From contig CM032127.1 of NCBI GenBank assembly GCA_018894105.1, positions 5,983,001-6,047,000 on the forward strand: a DNA stretch of 64,000 bases, in the 5' to 3' direction. Position numbers and translations under genes: made by a program. Shown piece after piece: positions 22,224 to 35,009 of the stretch (positions within the stretch are counted from its first letter, which is position 1; every line of letters begins with the position of its first letter). The notes under the pieces are model-generated. The model did no database searches. It was not told the origin of the DNA and was given only the letters and a program-made list of their open reading frames with translations. Source of the stretch: Jacaranda mimosifolia. Taxonomy: Eukaryota; Streptophyta; Magnoliopsida; Lamiales; Bignoniaceae.

Positions 22224-24667
22224 TCAGGTATTATAATAACAACAGGAGCGACGGCAGCCCGGTTGAGAAAGCCTTACCTCATTGACCAAAAAACCTCCCT
22301 CGAGCAATGGAAGGTACTTGGCAGCATCAACAATGCTATCCCAAATCTCGAACGCAAAGTCGTTTGCAGAAGCAAACTCCTTTGCCACTTTAGTTAACTT
22401 CTTAGCTACCTCAACCGACTTCTTTTGTGCCTTGGTCAGGGGCTTGGTGGGTGGAGCCTTTGCAATCCCCTCAACCATGGGGGCCTCTGCAGCTTCCTCT
22501 TCAACATTAGCCTCATCGTCCTCAGATACGGCTGCAGCTGTTCGTCCAGGATGGGCCTAATACAATACTTATCCTCTGCCCGAAAAGAACAGCCCAAATA
22601 CTATAGCTATTTGATCGCCTTGTCGAATGCATTCCTAGCATCATCTAAAGAAAAGACAACGCTTGCATCTTGGAATGCTAAGCAAGCATGAGCTACTGCA
22701 AGGCCTCTCACAGCTTTCTGTAAAATTCAGCCCGAGCTTCTTAGATTGTCGTATTCTGATCGACTGTCTGACCAGACTTATGGCCATGCTGTGCATCTAT
22801 TTGGGTCTAGTTGAGCAGCTCATCCATTCTGGTCTTCTCTTTAATGCTAGTGACCAACTGACTATCTTTTAATCGAAGCTAATTATTGAGCTTATCGACC
22901 TCCTTGTTGAGCTCCTCGGCCTTGATCTGTGAAGACTTGAGTTGAGCCTTCAATATTTCCATGTCCCCACCCTCCTGCAAATGCTCACGATCGGCAAGAG
23001 CCAACTCCGACCTCCTATAAAAATGGTAGCCTAATTGGCTCACCTGAAAAATAAAATTCATGATGAGAGAATAATTCTCGACCTACAAATGAAATTTAAC
23101 GATACAAGCTTATCGACCGGAACCTTACCATGTTTGATTGATAAGCCAGAGCTCTAAGTACAGCATCCTGGCTTAGTCCCATCAGTTTTTTCTGGTCGGA
23201 CACAAATAGTCCGACCATCATCATTTTCAAAGGAGCAGCCCCAGTTGACCCGAAAGTCTCTATCGAGTAAGAATTATGCACAGCCATGCTCGGCTCTGTC
23301 CCAAACCTTGATGATGGTAGTTTTGGTAACTGGAATAGTGCATCATCGCCATGCTGGCTGAATAAATCATATCTAGACGATTGGCCCGACCCTGTGGCTC
23401 TCCCTTTGCCCTTCTCGATCGCTGTCCTCTTAGGAGCAGGTCTGACCTGCTTGACCATGGGCCTTTTTCCTCGACTTGCTAGGCTGCTTCCTAAGGTCAC
23501 CACTGGCTGAGCCGATAATGGAGTAGGTGACAATAAAGGCATCATGGCCTCGGGCTGTGCTGCTGCAACCAAAGTAGCCCCTTGTCGGGCCACTGTGGTA
23601 AGACGCCGCTACTTGTTCCTCTTAGCCCTCGCCAAAGCTTATGCTCTCGAACAATTCATGGTCTTGTTTCGATCTACCAAACAACATAAAAATAAAAGAT
23701 AAAACTCAAGCAGAAGAAGCAAACAAACTAACTAATAATTGACAACATAATCTACCTAGTCAATCGCCTGCTAGCAAGTCCAACTGAGCTGGAGATAAGC
23801 CAGCTAACACCAAACTCCTCTCCTTGATAAACACCGAGGCCTCCACCTAACCAAACTTGACCAAATCTTGGATGAATGTATTAGGCCAGGTCAGAGTTAA
23901 GTTACTCGGCATCTCGACATGCCTTATCTACCACTCCCTCAAAATATTAAAGCCCTCAGCGACTCGAACATACATATAACGTTTTTTCCAATCTTTCCTG
24001 TAGGAAAAGGCCGAAGTGACAAGAAACTTCTTGCGGGGCTGAGCAATGAAGTAATAAAAGCCCAACTTGTCGGTGCTACCCAACTTTTGGGACACGAAAG
24101 GTGGAAAAGATTGGAAAAGTCTACGAAGGTAGCAGGTTGGTCGAATATATACATTAAAATGACAAGTCTGTAAATGGTTGAGAAGCAATTTGGCAGCAGT
24201 TGGGTTATACACACTTCTAAACCCCTAAGCAATTCAACTATAGGACCAGCTAGGGGAAACCTAAGACCACATCGAAAGGCATCCTCAAACATAGTTATGC
24301 CCCCAATTAGAGGTCGATGCATCCTACCAGACGGTCAAAGCACTATAAGTTCATACTCTTCGGGGACATGGTACAGTTGCCTAATGCGCGATAGCTCGGC
24401 AGGAGTTATCGTGGATACTATTTCACTATAGTGGTCGGGGGTGAATAGTCGACCATGCGACAATGGGGCCCAACTTGGCCTAACATCACCCCCTCCACCA
24501 ACATGATAGCTGCTCGAGCTACTGGAACTCAAGTTGTTGTTGGACGAGCTACTCGACTCACCTGTTGAACCCCCAAGAAGATAAGAATAAGTAGCCTCAC
24601 TATGCTCTCCCCGACTTTTCTCAAAATCAGATAAATGCAGCATTTTTAGAGCAAAGGAGGAACACAA
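22224..24667 (-). pseudogene. Antisense Tat gene with 'putative gypsy-type transposon' domain
   Basis: Read on the minus strand from 24667, it has a Ser/Asn-rich N-terminal linker, then a region (LSRIRQLYHVPEEYEL, later MHRPLIGGITMFEDAFRCGL and LEVCITQLLPN) resembling the plant 'transposase 28 / putative gypsy-type transposon' domain. A TGA at 24335-24337 interrupts it in frame. A frameshift near 24130 moves the family's GFYYF...WKKRYMYV stretch to another frame. Further pieces follow: a basic Ser-rich linker (23593-23096), a coiled-coil-like segment (23061-22879) and a Lys-rich tail (22478-22224). The function of these antisense proteins is unknown. Several breaks make it a pseudogene. Confidence 0.6.
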
Positions 24668-24978
24668 ATCAAAAATTGAGGGAAGGACTTACTCGTTGCC
24701 GATGAAGTATAAGGCACAAAATAATAGCAAAAAAAAAATTAATGGCTCAGAGCTCGACCAGACACAAAGCGGTAAAAGTAAAAATAGACACTTTAACCGT
24801 GGCATAACCACTGTTTACCACCACGCTCGACACGATTTAACCATCACATTAAATACACTAAACTTGGGTCGACTATCAAAAACCCTCATCGACGGTCCAT
24901 TGTATCCATTTACTAAACTACTCCCCAATCCTTCTCATCGATTTTCTTGTTTAGAATTCAGAAATAAGGGGGGACTCA

Positions 24979-25759
24979 TGATATGAGATGGCCTAAGAAG
25001 CCCAGCCCAAAAGCTACGGACCCAAGAATATAGCATCAGGCCTATTTTATCCTTACGGGCCCAACCGCATCACCAACCCCAGTTGACCAAGTCGACCTCT
25101 CATAGAGACCTCAACCATTCAACTAAGCCGTGGACCTAAGCCAGGTGCTCGACTCATCCGACCGTAGCGCTTAGCCACCTTTTCTACTGATCGCTAGCCC
25201 ACATTAAGGTCGACCATATGGCCGACCAGGGAGGTCGAGTAAGTGTGGAATCCTCTCTTGGCCGCATTAAATGTTCTGATAGGTGGCGTGCCTCCGCATT
25301 GAAGGTATATGTCGCCCCAGTACTGCCCATACTACAGCGCCAGACAGGGGGCGAGCCTATAATGTACTATTCTATCAATGAAACCTAGAGAGGCAGACAC
25401 CTAGAATAGTACAGGATTGGGAAATGACCAAAAGCCTCTTATGCAAGGACAAGAACCCTCTCTGCATGCTAAGGGCATCTCAAATACTGGGAAGGCTATA
25501 AATACCCCCCTTTCCAGCCTCACTAAGGTATTCTATTCTCTACAGAAAGGCCCTCACTCTGTTGCTCATCATATCTAGTCGATTTCATACTGACTTGAAC
25601 GTCGGAGTGCTTTAGCTGAGGGCATCTTGGCTAACTTGACGTTTGTTCATGATTGTAGGACTTAGCCCAACCACTTTTGGAGTTCGATCCCTAGACCAGA
25701 TAGGTAATTTCCTCCAAATTACCTTCAAATCCAGTTACAACCAATTTTTACCCTCATCA
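24979..25759 (+). repeat. 3' LTR of the truncated Tat element (781 bp)
   Basis: TGATATGAGATGG follows a purine tract directly and the end is CCCTCATCA, giving TG...CA termini. Inside, GCTATAAATACCCC (about 25495-25508) is a clear TATA-type promoter core, with a CT-rich leader after it. No second copy is in the window. Confidence 0.6.
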
Positions 25760-28609
25760 GTATTGAAAATTGTTATTTCTTTTTATTGTTGAAGAGATTT
25801 GTATGCTTGTTTAATTTTTGGAGTATGCTAATTTTATTGTTTGTTTGTTGCTTTTTTTAGATTTTATTATGTTATTTATATGATTATTTTTTTTAATGAA
25901 ATTTATTAGAAAAAAATATGCATTTTATTATAAATTAGCTGATTCGGATATTTGAATATTCATAAATGAATATTCGGATATTTATAAATGGGTATTCAAA
26001 ATAATTATAATCGGATACGGATATATCAAAATTTGGATAATATCATGCGGATACGAATTCGGATGTTATAAAAAAAATATCCGTCGGATGCAGATACAAT
26101 AAAACTAAAACATATATGGATACGGATACAACATATTCGATTCGTTTAATATTCATTTATAACCCTAGGACTATGGATAGAGATTGAAGTCTATACCTAG
26201 TCTAGATTTTTTGAACTTGAACAATTTTCAAATGAAATGATAGACTTCAAAGGCCAAGATTTCAGGCTTATTCCATTCGGTTTAAAAAGAAAAATTCGCC
26301 TGAGTTTGCCACCGTGGCAACTTTAATTCATATACTTTTTTTTTTTTTTTGAAAACTTGAACCACAATTAAAATGAGAATAATTAGACACATCAGAGAAA
26401 TTTGGGCTATCCTTGCACAGGAAAATAATTCCCCACAACGCTTTTCCAATCAAGCCATGATGTCATGATATATGCTTAATATGAAATAAATTTGGCTTGT
26501 TGCATGTACGGCCAAATTGGTTTACATTTGGAGATACACAATTGCGTGTAAGATCAATTATATCCTTGAGTTAATGTATGCTGAGACATACTTGTCTGAT
26601 TTCTCATGGTAATGTAATTAGTAATGCATATATATGACATGTGACCTTTTAGGCTCTTACACATATTTCTTGTTGCATTACGTGCTGTCCTTGCTTATGT
26701 CATACTAAAATTGACATAGAAGGAGATGAAAATATGTCAGCATTATTCTGTTAGGGCACATATTCTAAAATATTCTAACAATAAAATTTTAAATAAATTA
26801 TATTTTATTTTAACAAATCCAAAATTCGCTGGATATATGCCTTCAGTACTCAAACAAGACGACCTTACTCTATAGTCTAGCATATCTAATCCAAAGCCTA
26901 TATTGGGTTTATGGATGAAACCATAATATAAAGTACCTTAAATAATAATGTTTTAAACTCTATCTAATATTATCCAACTCAAAATCCATCGGATAGGTGG
27001 ATTGAGTGTAACGCTTCGACCGGCAAGTGTCTGCTTGGCCCAGGTGTTACTCAAATCTATACCACAAGCTCTTTGGATAAGAGAAAATAAATCTTTCAAA
27101 AGTCTAAAATATTTAATTTCCACAAGTAACATCCATTAAGAGTTTAACTTGTTACCAAAGTATCATATATCGCACTTAGTATTTTCAAACTTTCCTGTGA
27201 TATCCACATAAATAACTTAACAAGTTACAATCCATATATCCATATATTCATTGGGCTTATTACCTCACTGTCTTATGGTTTATTCTATCTTCATCGATCC
27301 TTCTTATTTAGGGTAAATAGCAAAAGGAAACAATACGATAACTATAAGTCCGACTAACTTAGTGAATTATTAATGAAGGAGTAACACAAGGACACAAAGT
27401 AATAATAATTCCATAAATATTGAATCGACAAATAACAAAACACACTATAATCATTAACAAATCAATAACATTTTAGCAGAACTTGCTGTTGGTGGTTCTC
27501 CTACCTTATCACTGCAATTTCAAAAGTACGAAAATCCTTATCCCTCCAAATCTCGAGTGATCAGCTCAGACAGTTGATCAGTCAGTATGCATGGCTAGCC
27601 GCATGCCTTATCCCGTCAAAGACAGCTACCTCTAACTGGCTAGGAGGCCAGATTGTACTCAAAAGGTTATCAATCGGAGATCAATTACCGTCGATCTGTT
27701 TTCCCTACCCAACTCCCGAAGCAGATCCCTTGGGTATTCAGTAATCAATATGGTATAAGCATCCAACAAAATTTCAATTAACATGTCAATTCATCATGAT
27801 AAATAATAAACAGTTAATCAACGTCACACTTATTTTCAGGTGCTAGTCATGGTGACAATGGAAAATATATTTTGAAATCCTTTTTCAATTTTCACACACA
27901 ATTGCTAAATTTCAAGTAAAATAACATGAATCATAAACAACCAAGGATGATAATTAGTGTAAAGGAGTGATGTGTGATAAATTTCACAAACATTTTACTT
28001 TTTTTTCAAAACTTGTATAAACAGGATATTCGATTCTAGAATTCAATAGCTCAAGATGGACATGAATTCAAATAACAATAGTTCAAGAATAACAGGCAAA
28101 GAATAAGAGAAGTTCAAATAGACTATCAAGAGCAACATAGGAATCAAAGATTAATATGGCATAGACAAACAATAGTGTTCAACAAAGGAAGGATGGAACA
28201 ATAGTGACATATTTACTAATATATATATATATATATATAAGAATTCACATCAGGCTTGATTAATAACGGCTCAAGAATTATGGAAAACATAAAGCTCAGA
28301 TAGATTGTCAAATCTAGCACAAGAGCCAAAGAACAACATAGAACGAACAAACAACAACCATTAAATCTCAATACATAAGAATCAAGCAGGAAGGGCATAA
28401 TAACAAATATATACCATTTTCCCAGCAAAGAAATCTAATACAAACTCACTTGGCAAAATGCAGAAGAATCCTTAGTTGTATGGACGCTTAGGTCCTGGCT
28501 TCCTAGTCAAACCGAGAACTATTATAAGACAATCCAGGTTACTATCCTATTAATCCTCTAAATCTTAAGTATGAATATAGTTGATGTCTTTATCAAACTC
28601 AAGGTTAAT
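25760..28609. other. Intergenic DNA with a hAT-like right arm, no gene
   Basis: Between about 25930 and 26167 the sequence consists of ATTCGGATA / TATCCG words ending TTTATAACCCTA, i.e. TAGGGTTATAAA on the opposite strand. This is a hAT-type terminus related to the relic at 7869-8024. The rest, to 28609, is AT-rich with a TA run at 28217-28238. I see no ORF with motifs or any RNA gene. Confidence 0.4.
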
Positions 28610-28614
28610 CTTAC

Positions 28615-29306
28615 TGTTGACATCAAAGTTTTGTTGGGATAAATCACCATTTGATAGCCCAAGTAAATTGGTTATTAATTTGGGTCCCAAATAAAAGTCC
28701 ATAATAAATTTGGGCTTTATAAAATGGGCCAATCCAAAATAAATTTTAAAATATCTTATTTATTTTGGATTAGCTAATTGGGCCAAATAAATTTTAATAT
28801 GACCCATTAGTTAATTAAGCCCATCTCAAGTAGTATCCAAGCCCAATGGGAGACTCAAGTTCCAAGTCGTCAAACTCTAATTTGTGCCCATAAAAAGGGG
28901 TGCTGGTAGATATACCATAGAACAAAAAAAAGAAGTACATCAAGAAATTCAATCATCAAACTCTCAAGTCCGAGCTCTTGCCACGAAGAAGTGCTACAAC
29001 CACAAGGGTTTTATATCTTCTTCAAAAGCATTATATTCTGAAGACCTTGATATCAAAACAAATACTTTATCTCAAGGAAATTCGTGATTTCATTTGCAAA
29101 TCTAAGAGGGAATTATGCATCCGATTCAAGAACAAGCATCAAGCTCTTGAATCAAATTCCAAGGAGAAGAATCAGAGGATTAGTCTTCAATTACGGAGAT
29201 ATTTTTAGAGATTGTAACCACATTTTTATTTTCAATAAATATTGAATTTGTTTGTATTTTGCTCATCTTGTAATTTGTTTTTGTAGACGGCACGCCTAGT
29301 GGAACA
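28615..29306 (+). repeat. 5' LTR of the full-length Tat element
   Basis: It begins TGTTGACATCAAAG and aligns with 41253-41947. A CATAAAAAGGGG TATA-like motif lies near 28889-28900. The 3' border is ambiguous: homology is clear to about 29288, and the last 18 bp (GGCACGCCTAGTGGAACA) match the 3' copy only loosely. I chose 29306 because the matching 3' border gives an exact CTTAC target duplication. Confidence 0.75.
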
Positions 29307-29352
29307 ATCTCTGCCTCTCATCTCTTTCTCCTATATCAAAGTTCCAGTTGTC

Positions 29353-31027
29353 ATGGCACCTAAGAAGAACCAAGTCACTACTATGAATCAAACAAATGTT
29401 ATGGATATTATTGTTGCGGCTGGTCAATCCTCTACTGGGGGCAAGATTGTTGATACTACTCCATCGGATGGCTCGAACTCAGCAAGTCCTACGGAGATTA
29501 AGTCCAAATCATCTCTTTTTGCTGCACTACCAGCAATGGTAACTGAGACAAATACAGTGGATGAACAACTTGCTCAGATGGCTCAAGCCATAGCTGATCT
29601 TCAGAAGATTGTGGAAGACAAAGACCTCCAGATCGCCCAATTAATGAACAAGCTGGAGCATTCAGATATTGGAAAGTCTAGCCAGAATTGTTCATCCTCT
29701 TCAAATGATGTTGAAAATAAGAAGCAAATAGATGAGGCGCCATCTGTTGCTGCGCTGTCTGTGCGACAATTGCAAGAGATGATAACTAATACCATCGAGC
29801 ATAGTATGGTAGACCTTCACAAAATTCGCTCGTGTACTCAAAACCATACACTAAAAGAGTTGACGCATTAAGGATGCCGATAGGCTACCAGCCGCCAAAG
29901 CTCCAATAGTTTGATGGAAAAGGCAATCCAAAGCAACATATTGCCCATTTTATGGAAACATGCAATAATGCAGGAACTGATGGTGATCTCCTTGTAAAGC
30001 AGTTTGTGAGATCGCTCAAGGGAAATGCATTCGATTGGTACGTTGATTTGGACCCTGAATCTATTGACAGTTGGGCAGAAATGGAGAGAGAATTTCTAAA
30101 CCACTTCTACAGCACTTGTCGCACTATAAGTATGATCGAGCTTACCAATGCAAAGCAATGGAAGGACGAACCAGTCATTGACTACATCAACCGTTGGCGT
30201 GCACTAAGCTTGAATTGCAAGGATGGATTATTAGAAGTTTCAGTAATAGAGATGTGCATCCAGGGGATGCATTGGGGGCTTCTTTATATCCTCCAAGGAA
30301 TCAAGCCATGAAGTTTTGAGGAATTGGCCACTCGTGCTCATGACATGGAGTTGAGCATTGCGAATCATAAACTTGCTTTTCTGGTGGATGATCAAAAGAA
30401 AGACAAAAAGGACTCAAAGACAAATGAGAAGTTTTCCAAAGCTTTTGTGAATGAGTCAATGGCAATTAAAGCAGCTCCTGTTAAGATTTCTACAATCGAC
30501 AACAAAGGAGAAAAGACTAATCAACTTGTGCCACTGAAAGGCGTCGACCTACATTGAAAGAACTATAGGAAAAGGAATACCAATTCCTTGACTTTGACGT
30601 CCCATAAATCTTTGACGAGTTATTGGCGAGAAAGATGATTGAGCTACCTGAGTTGAAACGTCCTGATGAAGTTGGGAAGCTAACTGACCCGAAATACTGT
30701 AAGTATCATCGAGTTGTTAGTCATCCCATAGAAAAGTGTTTTGTGATTAAAGAGAAAATCATGGCATTGGCTAAGGATGGAAAAATCATCCTTAACACCA
30801 AAGATGCAACGGATGCGAATGTTGCTTGTGTCACAGTTGTTACCAATACCTCTTGCAGCCAAAAGAATATTCTTCCCCCACTCATGGGGGCATCAGAGTT
30901 GCTCCAATTTGGAAGTATAGACCCAGTCTTTTTCAAAACTTTATCCATTGATAAGATAAAAAAGTCAGATGCAAGATCTATTTCTGAAATTGAAGATGAA
31001 GGTGAATGGATTCTTGTAACACGTTAG
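29353..31027 (+). pseudogene. Tat gag, interrupted
   Basis: The first ATG in the frame is at 29353. The N-terminal third has a coiled-coil-like segment (IADLQKIVEDKDLQIAQL). A frameshift near 29850 leads into the retrotransposon gag domain (GNAFDWYVDLDPESIDSW, then MEREFLNHFYSTCRT) at 29952-30311. Stops occur at 29907-29909 and 30309-30311. The C-terminal region (30623-31027) holds a zinc-knuckle-like CKYHRVVSHPIEKC (C-x2-H-x4-H-x4-C) typical of Tat gag. The product would be the structural particle protein. Confidence 0.75.
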
Positions 31028-31344
31028 CGAAGGCAAAGGCAACGTGTTCACCAGCTTCATCCATCTTTCTTAAAGAGACGACATCTCAACAGATGCGGCA
31101 TTCACGGTAGGACATTTCAATGTCTCACCAAGTCCCTCAGTCAAAGTTAACGAGAGATACGAAAGCTTCTCGTGTTAAGTCAAGAAAATTGAGAAGAAGT
31201 CATTAGGAACCTATTACTCTGGGAGACTTTTTTCCTATTAGATTTTTTGAGCAGAAGGTCAAAACAGCCTTTACTACATCTTGTGAAGCGGAGAGCCAAA
31301 ATTTTGCCTCCTGTTGTGCGGCCATTGCATTTATAGATCAAGAT

Positions 31345-31917
31345 TTGTTACTAGGATCAAAGCCCCATAATCGGCCGCTTTTTGTTTCTGGATTTATGCA
31401 AGATCAGAAAGTCAACTGCATGTTTATTGACGGAGGATCAGCGGTTAACATCATGCCAAAATCTATTATGAAACAATTGGGGATCATAATTGAGGACTTA
31501 TCTCGCAGGCGCTTGACCATTCAAGGTTTCAACCAAGGAGGCCAACGAGCTATTGGAATGATCCGGCTAGATCTTACTATCGGAGAATTAAAAGCGGATA
31601 CTCTATTTCATGTCATCGATGCAAGGACTTCTTACAACTTGCTACTAGGAAGACCATGGCTCCATGAAAATGAAGTGGTTCCCTCTACTCTTCATCAATG
31701 CTTCAAGTATTCGAGAAATGGTGAGATAATGAAGGTTAATGCAGATACAAAACCATTTACTAAGGCAGAATCATACTTTGCGGATGCCAAATTGTATCTA
31801 GACTCGAGCTCAGTGCAGGAAACATTGCCTTCAAAATCTCCCGTCAATCATCCTATCGAGGGAGAGCATGCTGAACTTATAACTCTGGAGCCCATGTTGA
31901 AAAGTCCAAGAAGTTGA
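31345..31917 (+). pseudogene. Tat aspartic protease region
   Basis: The active-site region reads CMFIDGGSAVNIMP (D-G-G in place of D-T/S-G, usual for this lineage), with LLLGRPWLHEN near residue 105 as the C-terminal protease signature. It would cleave the gag-pol polyprotein. The frame ends at 31917, and the next segment is in another frame, so the polyprotein is broken here. Confidence 0.75.
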
Positions 31918-32030
31918 TTGCTGGTGATACTTCGACAAGTAAAGTTGTTGAATCCAAAAGGATACCCAATTTACTAATATTTCGGTATACCCTTCGATCA
32001 TGTTAGAAAGAAAGACAAAATTCACCTGAA

Positions 32031-32726
32031 ATGTACGTTCCATCACTACACAATAAAACAAAACAAATAAAGGGGATAGGGTCTGATGACCACGAAGTTA
32101 TGAAAAAGGAGTTTGTTATGCCCATCGTCGGTTTGAACTCAAAAGCCTCACCTAAATTTTCTCCTAGAGGAACTCAACGTCTAAAGTTTCGTGGGATGTT
32201 TGATCCAAAAGCCTATGACCTCTTGGCTAAGTCTGGATATGACTTTTCCAATCCGTCTAAGTTAGGAGAGTTGAAACTTGAGTTGACTGGAGAAAAGGTC
32301 CATGGCCTCAACAAGGCACAACAAAAATTATGGAGCCAATGGTTTCACATTGATCAACTAAAGACTGGCTTGGGATTTGCACCAAGTGAACCAATCAAAA
32401 TACGTGTGATGAAGAAAGATAAGTATGTCAGTGTCCAACATATTGCGGCTGACAAAGATGGAAATGATGGATGTCAAAAGTCAAGTGATAGTCGCGTCTC
32501 TATATTCGATTGGCTAAGCTCTCATACCAGCCATCCATCTGTCTTTGAAAGACTTGGTCAGAATCCACCACTTCGTGGAGGGCCTGCTACAAGTCATCGA
32601 CCACGAGGTTCAGTCTTTAATCGACTTGGAAGTAATACTGCAGAAAAATCAAGGAAAAGAAATAACTGTGATAAGTCTAACATGGTAGACTTGAGAATTA
32701 AAAGTCAGACTATTTGCTCACCTTAA
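32031..32726 (+). pseudogene. Tat protease-RT linker segment
   Basis: 231 codons between protease and RT, without catalytic motifs. It includes SVFERLG and SVFNRLG short repeats (near residues 175 and 205), characteristic of the long linker of Tat polyproteins. It is separated from both neighbours by frame changes or stops. Confidence 0.55.
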
Positions 32727-32915
32727 TCGAGCGAAGCCAAATCCTCGATTCTGATCATTAGTGTGGATAGATCAGTAAAGGTGATAAGACGTACTACAAG
32801 ACATTCATCTTATGAAGATGGTGGATACAAGGATGAGATGGAGATTATCTTAAGCTCTAATTATACAAGTGCTGTAGAAGAATCGAGCCGTTAGTACCTT
32901 GGGGGGTTCAACAGG

Positions 32916-34764
32916 TTGATGGTAGGTGGCTTTGTGCGAGCTACAAGCTATCCTGGGTGGAGGACGATGCTTATCCCCATTGTGAAAGTAGATGGAGTCG
33001 TACAATGGAGGGTTACATTTCAAAAGGTAGACGTCGTAGACACTATACAGTCTGATGAAGAAGAGGACAATGAGCAACACTTATGTTATCATATTGCTAC
33101 TAGTGAAGAGTCTGATTCAGATATCTTTGAAGATGAGGTCCAAGAAGCTCCCCCACAGCTTGAAAATGGTGGACAGGCCACTGTGGATAAACTTAAAGAA
33201 TTGAATATTGGCACAATAGAAGAGCCATGCCCTATATTCGTAAGTTCTCTTTTAAGTAATAAAGAGGAAGAGCAGTACTTAAGAACCTTGAGCGAGTATA
33301 GAGATGTCTTTGCTTGGACATATAAAGAGATGCCTGGATTGGATCCCAAAGTTGCAATACATCACCTCGGCATAAAGCATGGGGTGCGCCCAGTGAAGCA
33401 GTCACAACGAATTTTCCGCCCAGAGCTTGTCCCTCGAATTGAAGCTAAAGTAAACAAGCTCATCGATGCTGGGTTTATTAGGGAAGTTAAGTATCCAACG
33501 TAGATATATATCCTTGTGCCTGTAAAGAAGAAAAATGGCCAAATACGCATTTGTGTCGACTTTTGAGACTTAAATAAGGCATGCCCAAAAGATGATTTTT
33601 TGTTACCTATCATCGAGCTCATGGTTGATGCAACTACTGGTTATGAGGCTTTATCTTTCATGGATGGATCGGGATACAACCAAATCAAGATGCCACCACA
33701 AGATGAGGGGTGTACGGCTTTTCGCACTCCAAAAGGTACCTATTGTTATAAAGTGATGCCTTTTGGGTTAAAGAATGCAGGTGCTACTTACCAACGTGCT
33801 ATGCAGAACATCTTTGACGACATGCTGCACAAAAGGGTTGAATGCTATATCGATGATTTGGTTGTCAAAAGTAAGAGAAGAAGTGATCACTTGGCAGATC
33901 TTCGAGTGGTATTTGATCGGCTGCGAAAATATAACTTGAAGATGAATCCCCTTAAATGTGCATTTGGTGTTACATCAGGTAAGTTTCTTGGCTTTATAGT
34001 TTGTCATCGAGGCATTGAGGTTGATCCCACAAAGATAGATGCTATCCAGAAGATGCCTGCACCGAGGAACCGAAAGGAATTACGGAGCTTGCAAGGTAGT
34101 CTTGCATTTATAAAAAGATTCATATCAAACCTTGCCGGGAGGTGCCAACCATTCAATCATCTTATGAAGAAAGACACCCCATTCAAATGGGATGAAGGAT
34201 GTCAGAATACTTTTGAAAGTATAAAGAAACGCCTCTTAAATCCACCAGCGTTAGGAGCTTCTGTACCTGGAAGGCCGCTTATATTGTATATTGCAGCACA
34301 AGAAAAGTTGATTGGCGCTTTATGGCTCAAGAAAATGAAGAGGGTAAAGAAAGTGCACTATACTACCTGAGCAGATCCCTGACCGGAAATGAACTGAAAT
34401 ATTCCCCTATTGAGAAGATTTGCTTAGCATTATTCTAGCTATTAAGAAATTGAAGCACTATTTGGAGGCGTACTCCATACGATCTATCTCTCGTTCTAAT
34501 CCAGTCAAGTTTGTTATGTCAAAACTTGTGCTCTCTGGGAGATTAGCGAAGTGGTCTGTCATATTCAACCAATACCAGATCACTTATGTGCCACAAAAAG
34601 CTGTTAAAGGCCAAGCTCTGGCCAATTTCTTAGCTAACCATCCTATCCCTGCAGAATGGGAGTTATCAAATGACTCTCTGATAAAGATGTTCTCTATGTT
34701 GAAGTTCTCCCAACATGGACAATGTTCTTCAATGGAGCAGCCAGATCTGATGGGTCGGGGGTAG
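32916..34764 (+). pseudogene. Tat reverse transcriptase and RNase H
   Basis: The N-terminal RT flank (SEYRDVFAWTYKEMPGLD, then IFRPELVPRIEAKVNKLIDA) runs to a TAG at 33501-33503. A TGA follows at 33564-33566 inside the conserved ICVDF/DLN motif. The palm continues at 33600, with MPFGLKNAGATYQRAM and the catalytic YIDDLVVKS. RNase H follows in another frame from 34420 (LSGRLAKWSVIFNQY). RT copies the element RNA into cDNA. At least two nonsense codons and one frameshift inactivate it. Confidence 0.85.
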
Positions 34765-35009
34765 AGGTTGTCTTCGTTTCGCTAGAAAAGCAAGTATTGA
34801 CACATTCCATTGTGTTGGGTGAGTTGTGCTCCAACAACATTGCTGAGTACCAAGCTTTGATCATTGGACTTCAAATGGCCTTAGAAATAGAGATTATGGA
34901 AATTGAGATCTATGGTGACTCAAAATTAATCATCAATCAGATCTTGAAAGAATATGAAGTCAAGAAAGAATATCTCGTGCCTTCTTTCAACAAGCCTCAG
35001 ACTTATTGA
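34722..35009 (+). pseudogene. Second, archaeal-type RNase H of the Tat element
   Basis: It contains FFNGAARSDGSGV, then ELCSNNIAEYQALIIGL and IEIYGDSKLIINQI. These are the Asp, Glu and Asp positions of an archaeal-type RNase H, the extra domain that separates the Tat lineage from other gypsy elements. It overlaps the preceding frame by 43 bp. Its frame ends at 35009, while the next domain uses another frame. Confidence 0.8.

Larger units (their letters stand above)
21387..25759 (+). mobile_element. 5'-truncated Tat-lineage Ty3/gypsy element with antisense gene
   Basis: Reading on the plus strand, this is the 3' third of a Tat-type element: an 87-bp tandem array, a gene in antisense orientation, a purine tract AATAAGGGGGGACT (24964-24977) and an LTR (24979-25759). 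Tat elements are known for an extra antisense ORF and tandem repeats between integrase and the 3' LTR, which this reproduces. No gag, pol or 5' LTR is present to the left. The left limit is simply where the array starts, so the true break point is unknown. Confidence 0.6.

Noticed and set aside
22173..24431. Several plus-strand ORFs of 70-95 codons
   Set aside because: They are shadows of the minus-strand antisense Tat gene, which alone carries recognisable family motifs.
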